Source of the DNA: Nocardia terrae | GTDB taxonomy: Bacteria; Actinomycetota; Actinomycetes; Mycobacteriales; Mycobacteriaceae | Reading direction: 5' to 3' | Assembly: GCF_009760405.1 (NCBI RefSeq) | Contig: NZ_WRPP01000008.1 | Span: 124,001-188,000, forward strand | Length of the DNA stretch: 64,000 nucleotides | In this document: piece by piece, positions 48,328 through 56,430 of the stretch | How positions within the stretch are numbered: the stretch's first letter is position 1 | How the letters are laid out: the number at the start of each line of letters is the position of its first letter | Notes under the pieces: generated by a model | Told to the model about the DNA's origin: nothing | The model's input: the letters and a program-made list of their open reading frames with translations, nothing else | The model's database searches: none | Program-made: the position numbers and the translations under genes

Positions 48328-49683
48328 CTACTTCAGGCGCAGGCTGCCGAAGAGTCCTTCCTTCTCGTCGTTCGGGCCGGCGGTGAAGTACAGCGCGTCG
48401 GCGTCGCCGAGGCTCTCGCCATTGCCGAACATCAGGCCCCACAGGCCGTCGATCTCGACCGGCTTGCCGTCGGCGTCGCGCAAGTAGTCGACGAACGCGC
48501 CGGACTTGTCGTCGAGGGCCAGGATGTGGCCCGCGCCGCCGAAGTTGCCGACCAGCAGCTTGCCCGCGAGCGGGCCGAAGCTCTGCGGGGCGAGGGTGAC
48601 GGCCCACGGCGCGTTGAGTCGGCCGTCCGCGTCGAGGGTGCGAACCAGCTTGCCGTTCTTGTCGAATTCGGCGATCCGGCCCTTCTCGGCCTTGTCGCCC
48701 GCGTCCTTTTCCTTGTCCTTGTCGAGCTTGTCTTCCTCGCCCGCCTTGAGCTTGTTCGGGTCGCCGCCCTCGGACTGGGTGACGGCGTAGGTGACGAAGA
48801 CGCGGTCGCCGATGGTGGCGACATTGAAGGGGGCCGGGTCGCCGACCTTCAGCTTCTTGCCCTTGGCCGGGTCGGCCGGGTCGATGGCGTCACCGGTGGC
48901 GAAGGGATTGGCGAAACCGGTGGTGGGCACCAGCTTCCAGTCCTTGTCGAAGGTGCGGATCTGCGGGTCGGTGCCGAAGTCGGCGGCCAGCAGCCTGGTG
49001 TTGGAGGGGTCCAGGGCGATGCCCTTGAACTTCATACCCGCTGCGGTGCCGTCGAATTCGAGCACGGCCGGGCCGTCGTGGCGCACGATCGCGCCGCCCG
49101 CGCCCTGCTCGGTCCAGCCGGAGATCTTGCCGGAGTCGGCGGCGAAGATGAATCGCGCGGAGCCGGTGAGCTTCTCGTCCTTGCCGTCGTAGCTGACCGG
49201 CTGGTCCTTCACCGCGAAGATGTCGGAGTTGAGCGGGGCCGGGTTGAAGACCACGCCGGTGGTCTTGCCCTCGGAGTCGTCGCCGTCGTCGTCCGGGATG
49301 GAGTCCGCGCCGGGGACGTTCACCAGCTTCAGCGGATCCTGGAACATCTTCTGGTACTTGGCATCCGGCGACTTGGTCACGTCACCGACGAACTGGAACG
49401 AATAGCCGCCCGCCCCGACCCAGAAGTGCCCGCCCACGCCCTTGGGCCGGTTGGCGAGGCCCCACGCGTCGATGAAGTTCGGATCGGTGAACTGCGCCTG
49501 GTCCGACTCCTTGTTGGAGGCGATATTGACCTGGGTGTAGCGGTTCCCGTCGAGCGCCTTCACGTCGTCGTGGTTCGACTTCGTGCTGCTGCACGCCGCC
49601 GCCATGACCAGCGCGGCCCCCACCGCCGACACCCGCAGCAGGTTCTTGCGCACCGGCGACATACCGCCCGAGCGTCCGTTCAT
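48328..49683 (-). CDS. TIGR03118-type beta-propeller lipoprotein
   Basis: A 451-residue exported protein. A signal with lipobox (LLRVSAVGAALVMAAACSS) predicts lipid attachment at Cys. The body resembles TIGR03118 proteins: NFIDAWGLANRPKGVGGHFW, SARFIFAADSGKISGWTE, GIALDPSNTRLLAADFG, LNAPWAVTLAPQSFG and GLWGLMFGNGESLGDADALY, probably a propeller. It carries an unusual Lys/Asp/Glu-rich insert (KAGEEDKLDKDKEKDAGDKA). ATG at 49683 has AAGAGGA upstream; the TTG at 49704 is less likely. Function is unknown. Confidence 0.75.
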   Translation of the reverse strand: MNGRSGGMSPVRKNLLRVSAVGAALVMAAACSSTKSNHDDVKALDGNRYTQVNIASNKESDQAQFTDPNFIDAWGLANRPKGVGGHFWVGAGGYSFQFVGDVTKSPDAKYQKMFQDPLKLVNVPGADSIPDDDGDDSEGKTTGVVFNPAPLNSDIFAVKDQPVSYDGKDEKLTGSARFIFAADSGKISGWTEQGAGGAIVRHDGPAVLEFDGTAAGMKFKGIALDPSNTRLLAADFGTDPQIRTFDKDWKLVPTTGFANPFATGDAIDPADPAKGKKLKVGDPAPFNVATIGDRVFVTYAVTQSEGGDPNKLKAGEEDKLDKDKEKDAGDKAEKGRIAEFDKNGKLVRTLDADGRLNAPWAVTLAPQSFGPLAGKLLVGNFGGAGHILALDDKSGAFVDYLRDADGKPVEIDGLWGLMFGNGESLGDADALYFTAGPNDEKEGLFGSLRLK

Positions 49684-49817
49684 CTTCAGGTCCTCTTCCA
49701 ACACAACGCCCAGGTGCGGCGTTAGGTGATGCTAACCATAGCTGCCACTCGAGCCATCGTCATTAGGGGACCCTCATTTCCACCCGGAACCACCGTTCCC
49801 GCAGGTCCAGCGGCTGA

Positions 49818-50489
49818 TCAGCTGCTCAGATCCTCGATGAGATCCAGGGCCGGATAGAGGACCGGGCGCAGTGGACGGAGTCTCGACAGGGCCACGATGC
49901 GTTCGACCAGCGGCGCGGTCCGGCGGATCAGCAGCCGGGTGCGTTCCTGCTCGGGGCTGCGGTCGTGGACCCAGAACAGGACGATGCCCATGTGGGCCAG
50001 CCACAGCAGATTCGGCAGCTCGGCCATCAGCCGCTTGTCGCCCTTGACGTCCGTGCCGATGACCACGTCGCTCATGATGGCGGTGGCAGCCTGCCGGGCC
50101 GGGCGGCTTTCGTCGCTGAAGGGGCTGAGCGGGCTGGTGGGCTCGGCGGCGATGGCGAAGAATTTCCCGCCGAACTCGTGGTAGGGCGCGGCCACGTCGA
50201 CGAAGGCCAGTTCCATGGCCAGCCATCGGGCGGCGAGGGAGCCGCTGCGCGGGGCCCGCTCGACCCGTTGCTGATGCAGGACCTGGATGTGCTGGTAAAA
50301 GCCTTGGACCAGCTGCTCTTTGGAGGTGAAGTAGTAGTAGGCGTTGCCGACGCTGACACCGGCTTCGCCCGCGATCGCGCGCATGGTGGTCTTCGTGTAG
50401 CCGTTCTGCTCGAACAGGCGCAGGGCGGCGTCGATGATCTGCTGGCGAGTTTCCTCGCCGCGCGCGGTCGCGGGCTCGGGGCGGGGCAT
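49818..50489 (-). CDS. TetR-family regulator
   Basis: A 223-residue TetR protein: TRQQIIDAALRLFEQNGYTK and MRAIAGEAGVSVGNAYYYFT (HTH). The C-terminal ligand domain is not recognised. It follows the membrane protein gene by 5 nt and shares its transcript. Twin palindromes upstream (50914-50961) are the expected autoregulatory operator. Confidence 0.85.
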   Translation of the reverse strand: MPRPEPATARGEETRQQIIDAALRLFEQNGYTKTTMRAIAGEAGVSVGNAYYYFTSKEQLVQGFYQHIQVLHQQRVERAPRSGSLAARWLAMELAFVDVAAPYHEFGGKFFAIAAEPTSPLSPFSDESRPARQAATAIMSDVVIGTDVKGDKRLMAELPNLLWLAHMGIVLFWVHDRSPEQERTRLLIRRTAPLVERIVALSRLRPLRPVLYPALDLIEDLSS

Positions 50490-50494
50490 GGGGC

Positions 50495-50893
50495 TCAGGC
50501 TAACTGGGCAGCGTCGATCTGCAGCGGGGGGACATCGTCCTGCTGCTCCATGTGCCGGCTGCGCCGAATTTTGTTCAGGGCGATCAGGTTCGCGAAGTGC
50601 ATGCCACCGAGCACGAGCAGCACCATGCCGAGTTTCGAGGCGAGGTCCTCGATCGCGGCGCGCGCATCGACGACCGGGCCGCTGATGCGCAGAGCCAGTG
50701 CCACGAAGCCCGCGTTCACGAGCCAGAACCCGATCACCAGCAGATGGTTCACGGCTTCGGCGAGGTCGCCGTCCCCGTTCATGACATCCACCAGGAATCG
50801 CGCACCGGTGCGATGCAGGACCCGCGCCACCCAGAACGTGACCGCCAAGCTGACGACCGCATAGGTCGCATATGTGACGACGACGAGATTCAT
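50495..50893 (-). CDS. three- to four-helix membrane protein co-transcribed with TetR
   Basis: A 132-residue membrane protein (VVTYATYAVVSLAVTFWVAR, LLVIGFWLVNAGFVALALRI, LGMVLLVLGGMHFANLIALN), with HHL-type polar residues near helix ends (NHLLVIG, GGMHFAN). GGAGC precedes the ATG. No family is recognised. It is the first gene after the twin palindromic operator, so it is the likely primary target of the TetR protein encoded right behind it. Confidence 0.7.
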   Translation of the reverse strand: MNLVVVTYATYAVVSLAVTFWVARVLHRTGARFLVDVMNGDGDLAEAVNHLLVIGFWLVNAGFVALALRISGPVVDARAAIEDLASKLGMVLLVLGGMHFANLIALNKIRRSRHMEQQDDVPPLQIDAAQLA

Positions 50894-50913
50894 TTTCCCA
50901 GCTCCTTGCCTAT

Positions 50914-50961
50914 TTGAACGTGTTCAACTGTGAGAGTAGGCCAGTTTTTGAACGTGTTCAA
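50914..50961. promoter_or_regulatory. twin 14-bp palindromes TTGAACGTGTTCAA
   Basis: TTGAACGTGTTCAA occurs exactly twice (50914-50927 and 50948-50961), centres 34 bp apart, between the membrane-protein/TetR operon and the divergent LLM oxidoreductase. Each fits the KstR-type consensus T-N2-AAC-N2-GTT-N2-A. Most simply it is the operator of the local TetR protein. Confidence 0.8.
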
Positions 50962-51046
50962 GTGTGTGCGGCGCAACACCTCGGTCCGCACGTCCAGGCA
51001 TCGAAACCGCCCGACCCGTCCGGGTAGGTCTGGCAGGGTCGGCCCC

Positions 51047-51934
51047 ATGAAGATCGGTGTCGCACTTCCACAGATGGCTCCCGGCTACGGACCGGGTACG
51101 ACGCTCGACTGGGCTCGGCGAATCGACGCGGGCCCGTTCTCGAGCGTCTCGGTGGGCGAGCGGGTGACGTTCTCCAATCCGGAAATGGTGGCGACGCTGG
51201 GCGCCTGCGCGGCGGTGACGGAGCGGGTGCAGGTGCTGGGGAACCTGTGGGTGCTGCCGCAGCATCCGGTGGCGATGGTCGCCCAGCAGATCGGCACGCT
51301 CGACCAGCTCGCGAACGGCCGCCTCGAGGTAGCCGTCGGCGTCGGTGGGCGCGAGCACGACTATCGCGCTCTCGGCGCCGATTTCACGCGGCGGCACCAG
51401 CAGCTCGATGACAAGGTCGCCGAGCTGAAGTCACTGCTCGCCGGTGAGCCGCCGTTCGAGGGCGCGGATCCGGTCGGGCCGGCGTGCGTGCAGCCGGGCG
51501 GGCCGATCATCCTCGCCGGAGCGATGGGTCCGAAGGCGATGCGCCGGGCGGCGCGGTGGGCCGACGGCATCTCCGGCTTCAGCATCCCGGGCCGCGCCGA
51601 GGAGATCGCCGCGACGAACGACCTCGCCGACCAGTGCTGGGCCGAGGCGGGTCGTGCGACGAGCCCGCGCAAGGTGAGCGCCTGCTTCACCGCCCTGGGC
51701 GTCACCGACGCAGCAGAAGTGCTGCGCGCCTTCACCGCTCGCTACCTGGGCTTCCTCGGGCCCAAGCTCGCCCAGGTGATCGCCGACACGACGCGGGCAT
51801 CGAGTCCCGAGGCGCTCGCGGCCATTCTCGATGGCGCGGAGCAGGCCGGGTGCGACGAGTTCATCCTGGTCCCGGCCGTCACCGACCTGAAGTTCCTCGA
51901 GGTGGCATCCGAGGTGGTGGCCGCGCGGTCTTGA
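51047..51934 (+). CDS. LLM-class F420-dependent oxidoreductase
   Basis: A 295-residue luciferase-like monooxygenase-superfamily protein: MKIGVALPQMAPGYGPGTTL, TERVQVLGNLWVLPQHPVAM, QIGTLDQLANGRLEVAVGVG and GGPIILAGAMGPKAMRRAAR. This group usually uses F420 in actinobacteria. The substrate is unknown. It lies opposite the twin palindromes, so it may belong to the same regulon as the membrane-protein/TetR operon and the DapB-like gene 33 bp downstream. Confidence 0.8.
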   Translation: MKIGVALPQMAPGYGPGTTLDWARRIDAGPFSSVSVGERVTFSNPEMVATLGACAAVTERVQVLGNLWVLPQHPVAMVAQQIGTLDQLANGRLEVAVGVGGREHDYRALGADFTRRHQQLDDKVAELKSLLAGEPPFEGADPVGPACVQPGGPIILAGAMGPKAMRRAARWADGISGFSIPGRAEEIAATNDLADQCWAEAGRATSPRKVSACFTALGVTDAAEVLRAFTARYLGFLGPKLAQVIADTTRASSPEALAAILDGAEQAGCDEFILVPAVTDLKFLEVASEVVAARS

Positions 51935-51941
51935 CGCTCCG

Positions 51942-51963
51942 GGAATGAAACGTGTTCCATTCC
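51942..51963. promoter_or_regulatory. palindromic site before the DapB-like gene
   Basis: GGAATG-N10-CATTCC, containing TGAAACGTGTTCCA (51946-51959). It keeps the AACGTGTT core of the upstream twin sites and fits T-N2-AAC-N2-GTT-N2-A. It ends 4 nt before the GTG start of the next gene, in reach of a repressor. Confidence 0.6.
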
Positions 51964-51967
51964 TGGT

Positions 51968-53023
51968 GTGACTCTGCGCGTGATCCAGTGGGCCACCGGT
52001 GGACTCGGCCGGGCCGCGATCGGACAGATCCGGCTGCACCCGGATCTCGAGCTCGTCGGGTGCTGGGTGCACTCGCCGGGCAAGGTCGGCCGGGACGCCG
52101 GTGAGCTGGCCGGGATCGGCCCGATCGGCGTCATCGCCACCGACAGCATCGACGAGATCCTCGCGCTCGACGCCGATTGCGTCCTGTACTCGCCGCTGAT
52201 GCCGAATCCGAAAGAGGTTGCGGCGATTCTGCGTTCGGGCAAGAACGTCGTCACACCGCTGGGCTGGTTCTGGCCGACCGCGGAGGAAAAGGAGCGGATG
52301 GTGGCGCCCGCCCTCGAGGGCGGCGTGACGCTGCACGGGACCGGGATCGACCCGGGCGGCGCCACCGAGCAGCAGCCACTGTTCTTCACGGGCCTGTCCA
52401 GCGCGATCACGTTCGTCCGCGGTGAGGAGTACTCCGACATCCGCACCTACGACGCCCCCGACGTGGTACGCCACCTCATGGGTTTCGGCCAGTCGCCCGA
52501 GCAGGCGATGCACGGTCCGATGCTGGCCCTGCTGGACAACGGGTTCGACCAGTCGGTGCGAATGTGCCTGGACACCCTCGGATTCGCCGACGCCGAGATC
52601 CGCCGCAGTCGCGAGGTGGCGGTGGCGACCGCGCCGATCGACTCGCCGATCGGCGAGATCCAGCCCGGCCAGGTCGCGGCCCAGCGCTTCGCCTGGGAGG
52701 CGTTCATCGGCGACGCCAAGGTTGTCAGGGTCGCGGTCAACTGGCTGATGGGCGATGAAAACCTCGACCCGCCTTGGAAGTTCGGCGAGGGCGGCGTCCG
52801 GTTCGAGGTCGAGGTGAAGGGCGACCCCGACTGCCGGGTGACGATCCACGGCTGGCATCCGAGCAGCGTGGCGGCCGGGCTGGAACGCAATCCCGGCATC
52901 GTCGTGACCGCGGCGCACTGCGTGAACTCGATCCCCTACGTCTGTGCCGCCGAACCGGGCCTGCTGACCTTCGTCGACATGCCCGTGGTCACCGGCCGCG
53001 CGCACCCGGACCTGGCACGCTGA
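51968..53023 (+). CDS. dihydrodipicolinate reductase-like NAD(P)-binding protein
   Basis: A 351-residue Rossmann oxidoreductase of the DapB-like group often annotated in mycobacteria and Nocardia: LRVIQWATGGLGRAAIGQIR (nucleotide binding), GCWVHSPGKVGRDAGELAG, DCVLYSPLMPNPKEVAAIL and LHGTGIDPGGATEQQPLFFT. It is longer than true DapB (about 250) and is related to 2,4-diaminopentanoate dehydrogenase-like proteins. GTG start. Likely in one regulon with the LLM gene before it. Confidence 0.8.
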   Translation: MTLRVIQWATGGLGRAAIGQIRLHPDLELVGCWVHSPGKVGRDAGELAGIGPIGVIATDSIDEILALDADCVLYSPLMPNPKEVAAILRSGKNVVTPLGWFWPTAEEKERMVAPALEGGVTLHGTGIDPGGATEQQPLFFTGLSSAITFVRGEEYSDIRTYDAPDVVRHLMGFGQSPEQAMHGPMLALLDNGFDQSVRMCLDTLGFADAEIRRSREVAVATAPIDSPIGEIQPGQVAAQRFAWEAFIGDAKVVRVAVNWLMGDENLDPPWKFGEGGVRFEVEVKGDPDCRVTIHGWHPSSVAAGLERNPGIVVTAAHCVNSIPYVCAAEPGLLTFVDMPVVTGRAHPDLAR

Positions 53024-53058
53024 TCACCCGGGCGGCTCGCGCCCGGATTCGAACCGGC

Positions 53059-53388
53059 TCAGCTCGCCGCCGCCAGGACCCGCCAGACCTTCCTGGCGCG
53101 CGGGCGAGGCTGCGGGGCCGCGTATTCGATTCGACGGCGGGCTTCATCAGTGCTGATGCGCAAAAGATCGGTCAATAGGTCCGCGGTGTCGCGGTAGCCG
53201 GTGTCCGCGGCGAGGCCGCGACGTTCGGCTTCGGCGACGGCCGCGCGCATGGCGGCATCGAGTCGCCTGCGGCGGCGTTCGGTTTCGACGAGGGTGCGCA
53301 GCAAGTCGACATCGGCCAGGTCCGGCCATCCTGAGGCCGACGCCTTCGGCGCCAGCGCGGTCGAGTGTGTGTTCACGCGACGCAGCAT
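53059..53388 (-). pseudogene. DUF222 (13E12-type) protein, truncated
   Basis: A 109-residue fragment resembling the N-terminal part of DUF222/13E12-repeat proteins: DLADVDLLRTLVETERRRRR, LDAAMRAAVAEAERRGLA and TADLLTDLLRISTDEARRRI. Full members run to about 400 residues or more and end in an HNH nuclease motif, absent here. The last 20 residues (APQPRPRARKVWRVLAAAS) look like run-on sequence. Probably a relic of the REP13E12-like repeat family. Confidence 0.6.
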
Positions 53389-53414
53389 ACCGCAGACTTA
53401 GAACATATGTTCGA

Positions 53415-54008
53415 TTATGTCCGGGCGAGGCCGACGAGTTTGACGAGGAAGCGGTCGAGCTGGTCGGCGGCGGGCGGCCAGGGCATGTCGGGTTCGTTGA
53501 TGCGCTGGGAGAGCATGCCGTTCACGGCGGTGCGCAGATCGATGGCGACGGTGGTGGCGTCGTCGGCGGGCGCGAGGTTCGCGTCCATGCAGCGCTGGAC
53601 GGCGTCGACGGTGCGCTGGACCATGACCTCCTTGAAGGGCATGCCGAGTCTACGGTGCACCAGACTCTCGTGCAGGACCTTGTAGAGCCCGGGATGTTCC
53701 TGCGCCCAAGCCATCTGGGCCAGCATGCGGGCGCGCAGGGCGCGGCCGGGATCCGCCTCGGCGGCCTCGGCCGCGTCACCCGCCCCCACCAGATCCTCGT
53801 GACACCGCCGCGCCACCGCGAGCACCAGCGAATCCCGGTCCGGGAAGTGCAGATACACCGACGTCGCGGCGATTCCGATGGCCCGGGCCACGGCACGCAG
53901 CGACAGCGCCTCGTCATCGGCGAGCTCATCGAGCATCACCATCGCGGTCCCGACGATCTCCTCCCGGAGCATCTCGCCGCGACCGCGGGCGTTGGGGACC
54001 TTCCGCAT
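53415..54008 (-). CDS. TetR-family regulator
   Basis: A 197-residue TetR protein: MLREEIVGTAMVMLDELADD and LRAVARAIGIAATSVYLHFP (HTH), then a TetR_C_33-type C-terminal domain (GRALRARMLAQMAWAQEHPG). ATG at 54008; the frame is open far upstream with no coding support. The target is unknown: the neighbours are a DUF222 fragment and a phosphatase. Confidence 0.8.
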   Translation of the reverse strand: MRKVPNARGRGEMLREEIVGTAMVMLDELADDEALSLRAVARAIGIAATSVYLHFPDRDSLVLAVARRCHEDLVGAGDAAEAAEADPGRALRARMLAQMAWAQEHPGLYKVLHESLVHRRLGMPFKEVMVQRTVDAVQRCMDANLAPADDATTVAIDLRTAVNGMLSQRINEPDMPWPPAADQLDRFLVKLVGLART

Positions 54009-54159
54009 GCACACCCAGCGAGCCCTCGGTGGCGGCGCGTCCATCGACGACGTCCGAGATGTCCTACGCTTCAACGCCCGATTCGGCGCGACCCGAGCCG
54101 GGCAGGCTTGGAAGGCATTCCACGCCCACGCCGCCGAGGCCGGTTGGGATCTCACCTGA
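54007..54159 (+). pseudogene. short ORF, possible 3' remnant of a lost gene
   Basis: A 50-codon ORF whose codons keep strong G/C3 bias and whose protein (SIDDVRDVLRFNARFG, WKAFHAHAAEAGWDLT) looks like a real protein end. Its ATG falls in the start codon region of the divergent TetR gene. It may be the tail of a gene whose 5' part was lost; no family is recognised. Confidence 0.3.
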
Positions 54160-54230
54160 CGATTCCGCCGCAGGGACCCCCGCGGATATTGCTTTGCTCG
54201 CCGAAAGCGGCTGTGGCTACGGTTTTTCAG

Positions 54231-55235
54231 GTGCGGCGAACTGTCATCATCGGCGATATTCACGGGTGCTTCGACGAGCTGGTCGGGCTGCTCGAGAAGG
54301 TCGAGCTCGCGGAGGACGATCTGCTCGTCAGTGTCGGGGATCTGGTCGACCGTGGGCCGAAGCCGCTCGATGTGGTGAACCTCTTTCGTGGACGCCCGAA
54401 CTCGGTGGCCGTCATGGGCAACCACGAACGCAAGCATGTCCGCGGGATCTACTCCTACGCACAGGAAATCACCCGATTGCAGGCCGGTGACGGCTATGCC
54501 GACATGGTCGAGTGGATGCGGACGCTGCCCTATTACTTCGAGAACGACCACGTCCGCGTCGTCCATGCCGGCCTGGTGCCCGGCATCCCGCTCGCCGACC
54601 AACGCGAGGAAATCCTCTGCGGCTCCACCCGTGGCGAGCGCGAACTCCAGACCCTGTTCCCCGACAGCTTCTGGCACGACCACTACACCGACGCCAAGCC
54701 CATCGTGTTCGGCCATCACGTCACCGGCCCCGAGCCCCTGATCCGCGACAACCGCATTCTGGGCCTGGACACCGGCGCCTGCCACGGCGGCGTCTTGACC
54801 GCGCTCAGCCTGCCGGACTTCATGATTCACTCGGTGCCGGCACGAGCCGATCACTGGTCGCAGGTCAGAGACCAGTGGCAGCTGCCGGTCCTGAAAACCA
54901 AGCCGTGGCACGACTACACCTGGCCGGAACTGGCCCGGGAAATCACCCGCTTCTCCCCCACCTCGGATGCCCCCACCACCGCCTGGCTGACCGCGGTCGA
55001 GCAGTGGTCCACTGACCTACGCTCGATGCTCCCCGCGCTGGTCACCGCCGCCCACACCACCGCAACTCGACTCGACACCGATCGACTTCAACAGCATCCC
55101 GCCGCTCCGTACCTGTTCCAAGCCCGCCGGAACAGGCTCGACCTGTCAAGCCTGACCGAGCAGTGCACCACACCCCGCAAAACGATCGCCCTCGCAACCG
55201 CCTTGCAGCTCAACGTGCCCGAGTTTCCCCGATAG
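54231..55235 (+). CDS. PPP-family metallophosphoesterase (ApaH/PrpE-like)
   Basis: A 334-residue protein with the PPP phosphatase metal motifs in order: IIGDIHGCFDEL (GDxHG), VSVGDLVDRGPKPLDVVN (GDxxDRG), VMGNHERKH (GNHE) and VRVVHAGLVPG. The final His is in VFGHHVTGPEPL. It may hydrolyse phosphoproteins or diadenosine polyphosphates. The C-terminal about 110 residues (from FSPTSDAPTTAW on) are extra to the core and unrecognised. GTG at 54231 starts directly at the domain; GTG at 54213 is also possible. Confidence 0.8.
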   Translation: MRRTVIIGDIHGCFDELVGLLEKVELAEDDLLVSVGDLVDRGPKPLDVVNLFRGRPNSVAVMGNHERKHVRGIYSYAQEITRLQAGDGYADMVEWMRTLPYYFENDHVRVVHAGLVPGIPLADQREEILCGSTRGERELQTLFPDSFWHDHYTDAKPIVFGHHVTGPEPLIRDNRILGLDTGACHGGVLTALSLPDFMIHSVPARADHWSQVRDQWQLPVLKTKPWHDYTWPELAREITRFSPTSDAPTTAWLTAVEQWSTDLRSMLPALVTAAHTTATRLDTDRLQQHPAAPYLFQARRNRLDLSSLTEQCTTPRKTIALATALQLNVPEFPR

Positions 55236-55277
55236 TCGCGGCCGGATGGGCGGAGTGCGCATCCGGCCGCGCGGTGG

Positions 55278-56411
55278 TCAGAGTTGGAATTCGGCTCGGA
55301 CCTGGGCTTCGGTGAGGCCGTAGTCGGCCAGAGAGTATTTGTGGACCGGTTTGCGGTCGCCGGACTTGGATTCCTCGTCGAGGGTGGTCATGGCGGTGCG
55401 GGCCGAATCCGTGTAGTCGAGACCGAATTTCGTGTAGATCTTCTCGATCGTGGCGAAGGGGTCGGCGCGCAGTTCGTCGAATTCGATGTCGAGGAACTGG
55501 TCGGGGTTGTATCGCGCTCGGGCGGTGTTGAATTCGCGCAGGCCGCGGGACCACAGTTCCAGCTGGGTCGAGCCGATTTTCTCGCCCACGAAGGTGGTGG
55601 ACCAGCCCTGGGTGGTGGCCTCGGACAGGCTGCAGGAGGAGCCGACGATGGTGACCGGGTCGCGGTGGGTCTGGATGATCAGCGCGTCGGGGTAGACCTT
55701 CATGAGCGCGTCGAGGGCGAACAAGTGGCTGGGGTTCTTGAGGATCCAGCGGCGCTCGTCGCCCAGGCCGATCAGCTGCAGGTTCTTCTTGTGCCGCGCG
55801 TAGGCGTCGGTCCAGTCCTGTTTGCGCAGCCACTCCGAGTAGGTCGGCAGGTAGGCCAGCGACTCGTAGGAGACCGATTTCACCGTCTGCCGCAACAGCT
55901 GCCAGCATTCCTCGGGCTCGGCGGCGGTCATGTAGTGCAGGCCCATGTATTCCGGGTTTTCGATCCGGTGCTGGGCGAAGCCCTGGTCGACGGCCTGGTA
56001 GACGGGGTTGTCGGCCCAGGTGTCGCGGGGCGGGCGCGGCTGCGGGAAGTCGGCCAGCCACATTTCCAATGCCTGGTGCTGCGGGTCGGCGGCGAGCAGG
56101 CGGTGCAGGGCGGTGGTGCCGGTGCGGGGCAGGCCGGTCACGAAAATCGGCCTGGTGATGCGGGTTTCGGTGTGGGTCGGGTTCGCGGCCCAGGAGGCTT
56201 CGCTCAGGGCACGGGCGACGAGCGCCCCGCGCAGGAAGTAGCGGCTCATCTTCGAGCCGAGCTCGGTGAGCCCGGCGTCGCGCTGATAGGACTCCAGCAG
56301 GACTTGCAGCGCTTCCAGGTAGTCGTCGGATCCGAAATCGGTGAGGCCGCAGACTTTCGACGCCGAGTGGTGCAGATCCTCGACGGTGCCGACGTTGGTA
56401 CGTCCGGTCAT
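55278..56411 (-). CDS. PAPS-dependent sulfotransferase (Stf-like)
   Basis: A 377-residue sulfotransferase: PIFVTGLPRTGTTALHRLLA (5'-phosphosulfate loop, near residue 90), ECWQLLRQTVKSVSYESLA, WILKNPSHLFALDALMKVYP, and QTHRDPVTIVGSSCSLSEAT (3'-phosphate binding). It transfers sulfate from PAPS to a hydroxyl of a lipid or small molecule. It is the last gene of an operon that begins with cysD/cysNC, which make PAPS. Mycobacterial Stf3 sulfates omega-hydroxy menaquinone; whether this one does so cannot be told. ATG at 56411. Confidence 0.88.
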   Translation of the reverse strand: MTGRTNVGTVEDLHHSASKVCGLTDFGSDDYLEALQVLLESYQRDAGLTELGSKMSRYFLRGALVARALSEASWAANPTHTETRITRPIFVTGLPRTGTTALHRLLAADPQHQALEMWLADFPQPRPPRDTWADNPVYQAVDQGFAQHRIENPEYMGLHYMTAAEPEECWQLLRQTVKSVSYESLAYLPTYSEWLRKQDWTDAYARHKKNLQLIGLGDERRWILKNPSHLFALDALMKVYPDALIIQTHRDPVTIVGSSCSLSEATTQGWSTTFVGEKIGSTQLELWSRGLREFNTARARYNPDQFLDIEFDELRADPFATIEKIYTKFGLDYTDSARTAMTTLDEESKSGDRKPVHKYSLADYGLTEAQVRAEFQL

Positions 56412-56430
56412 GATGGGTGGAACTCCTTGC

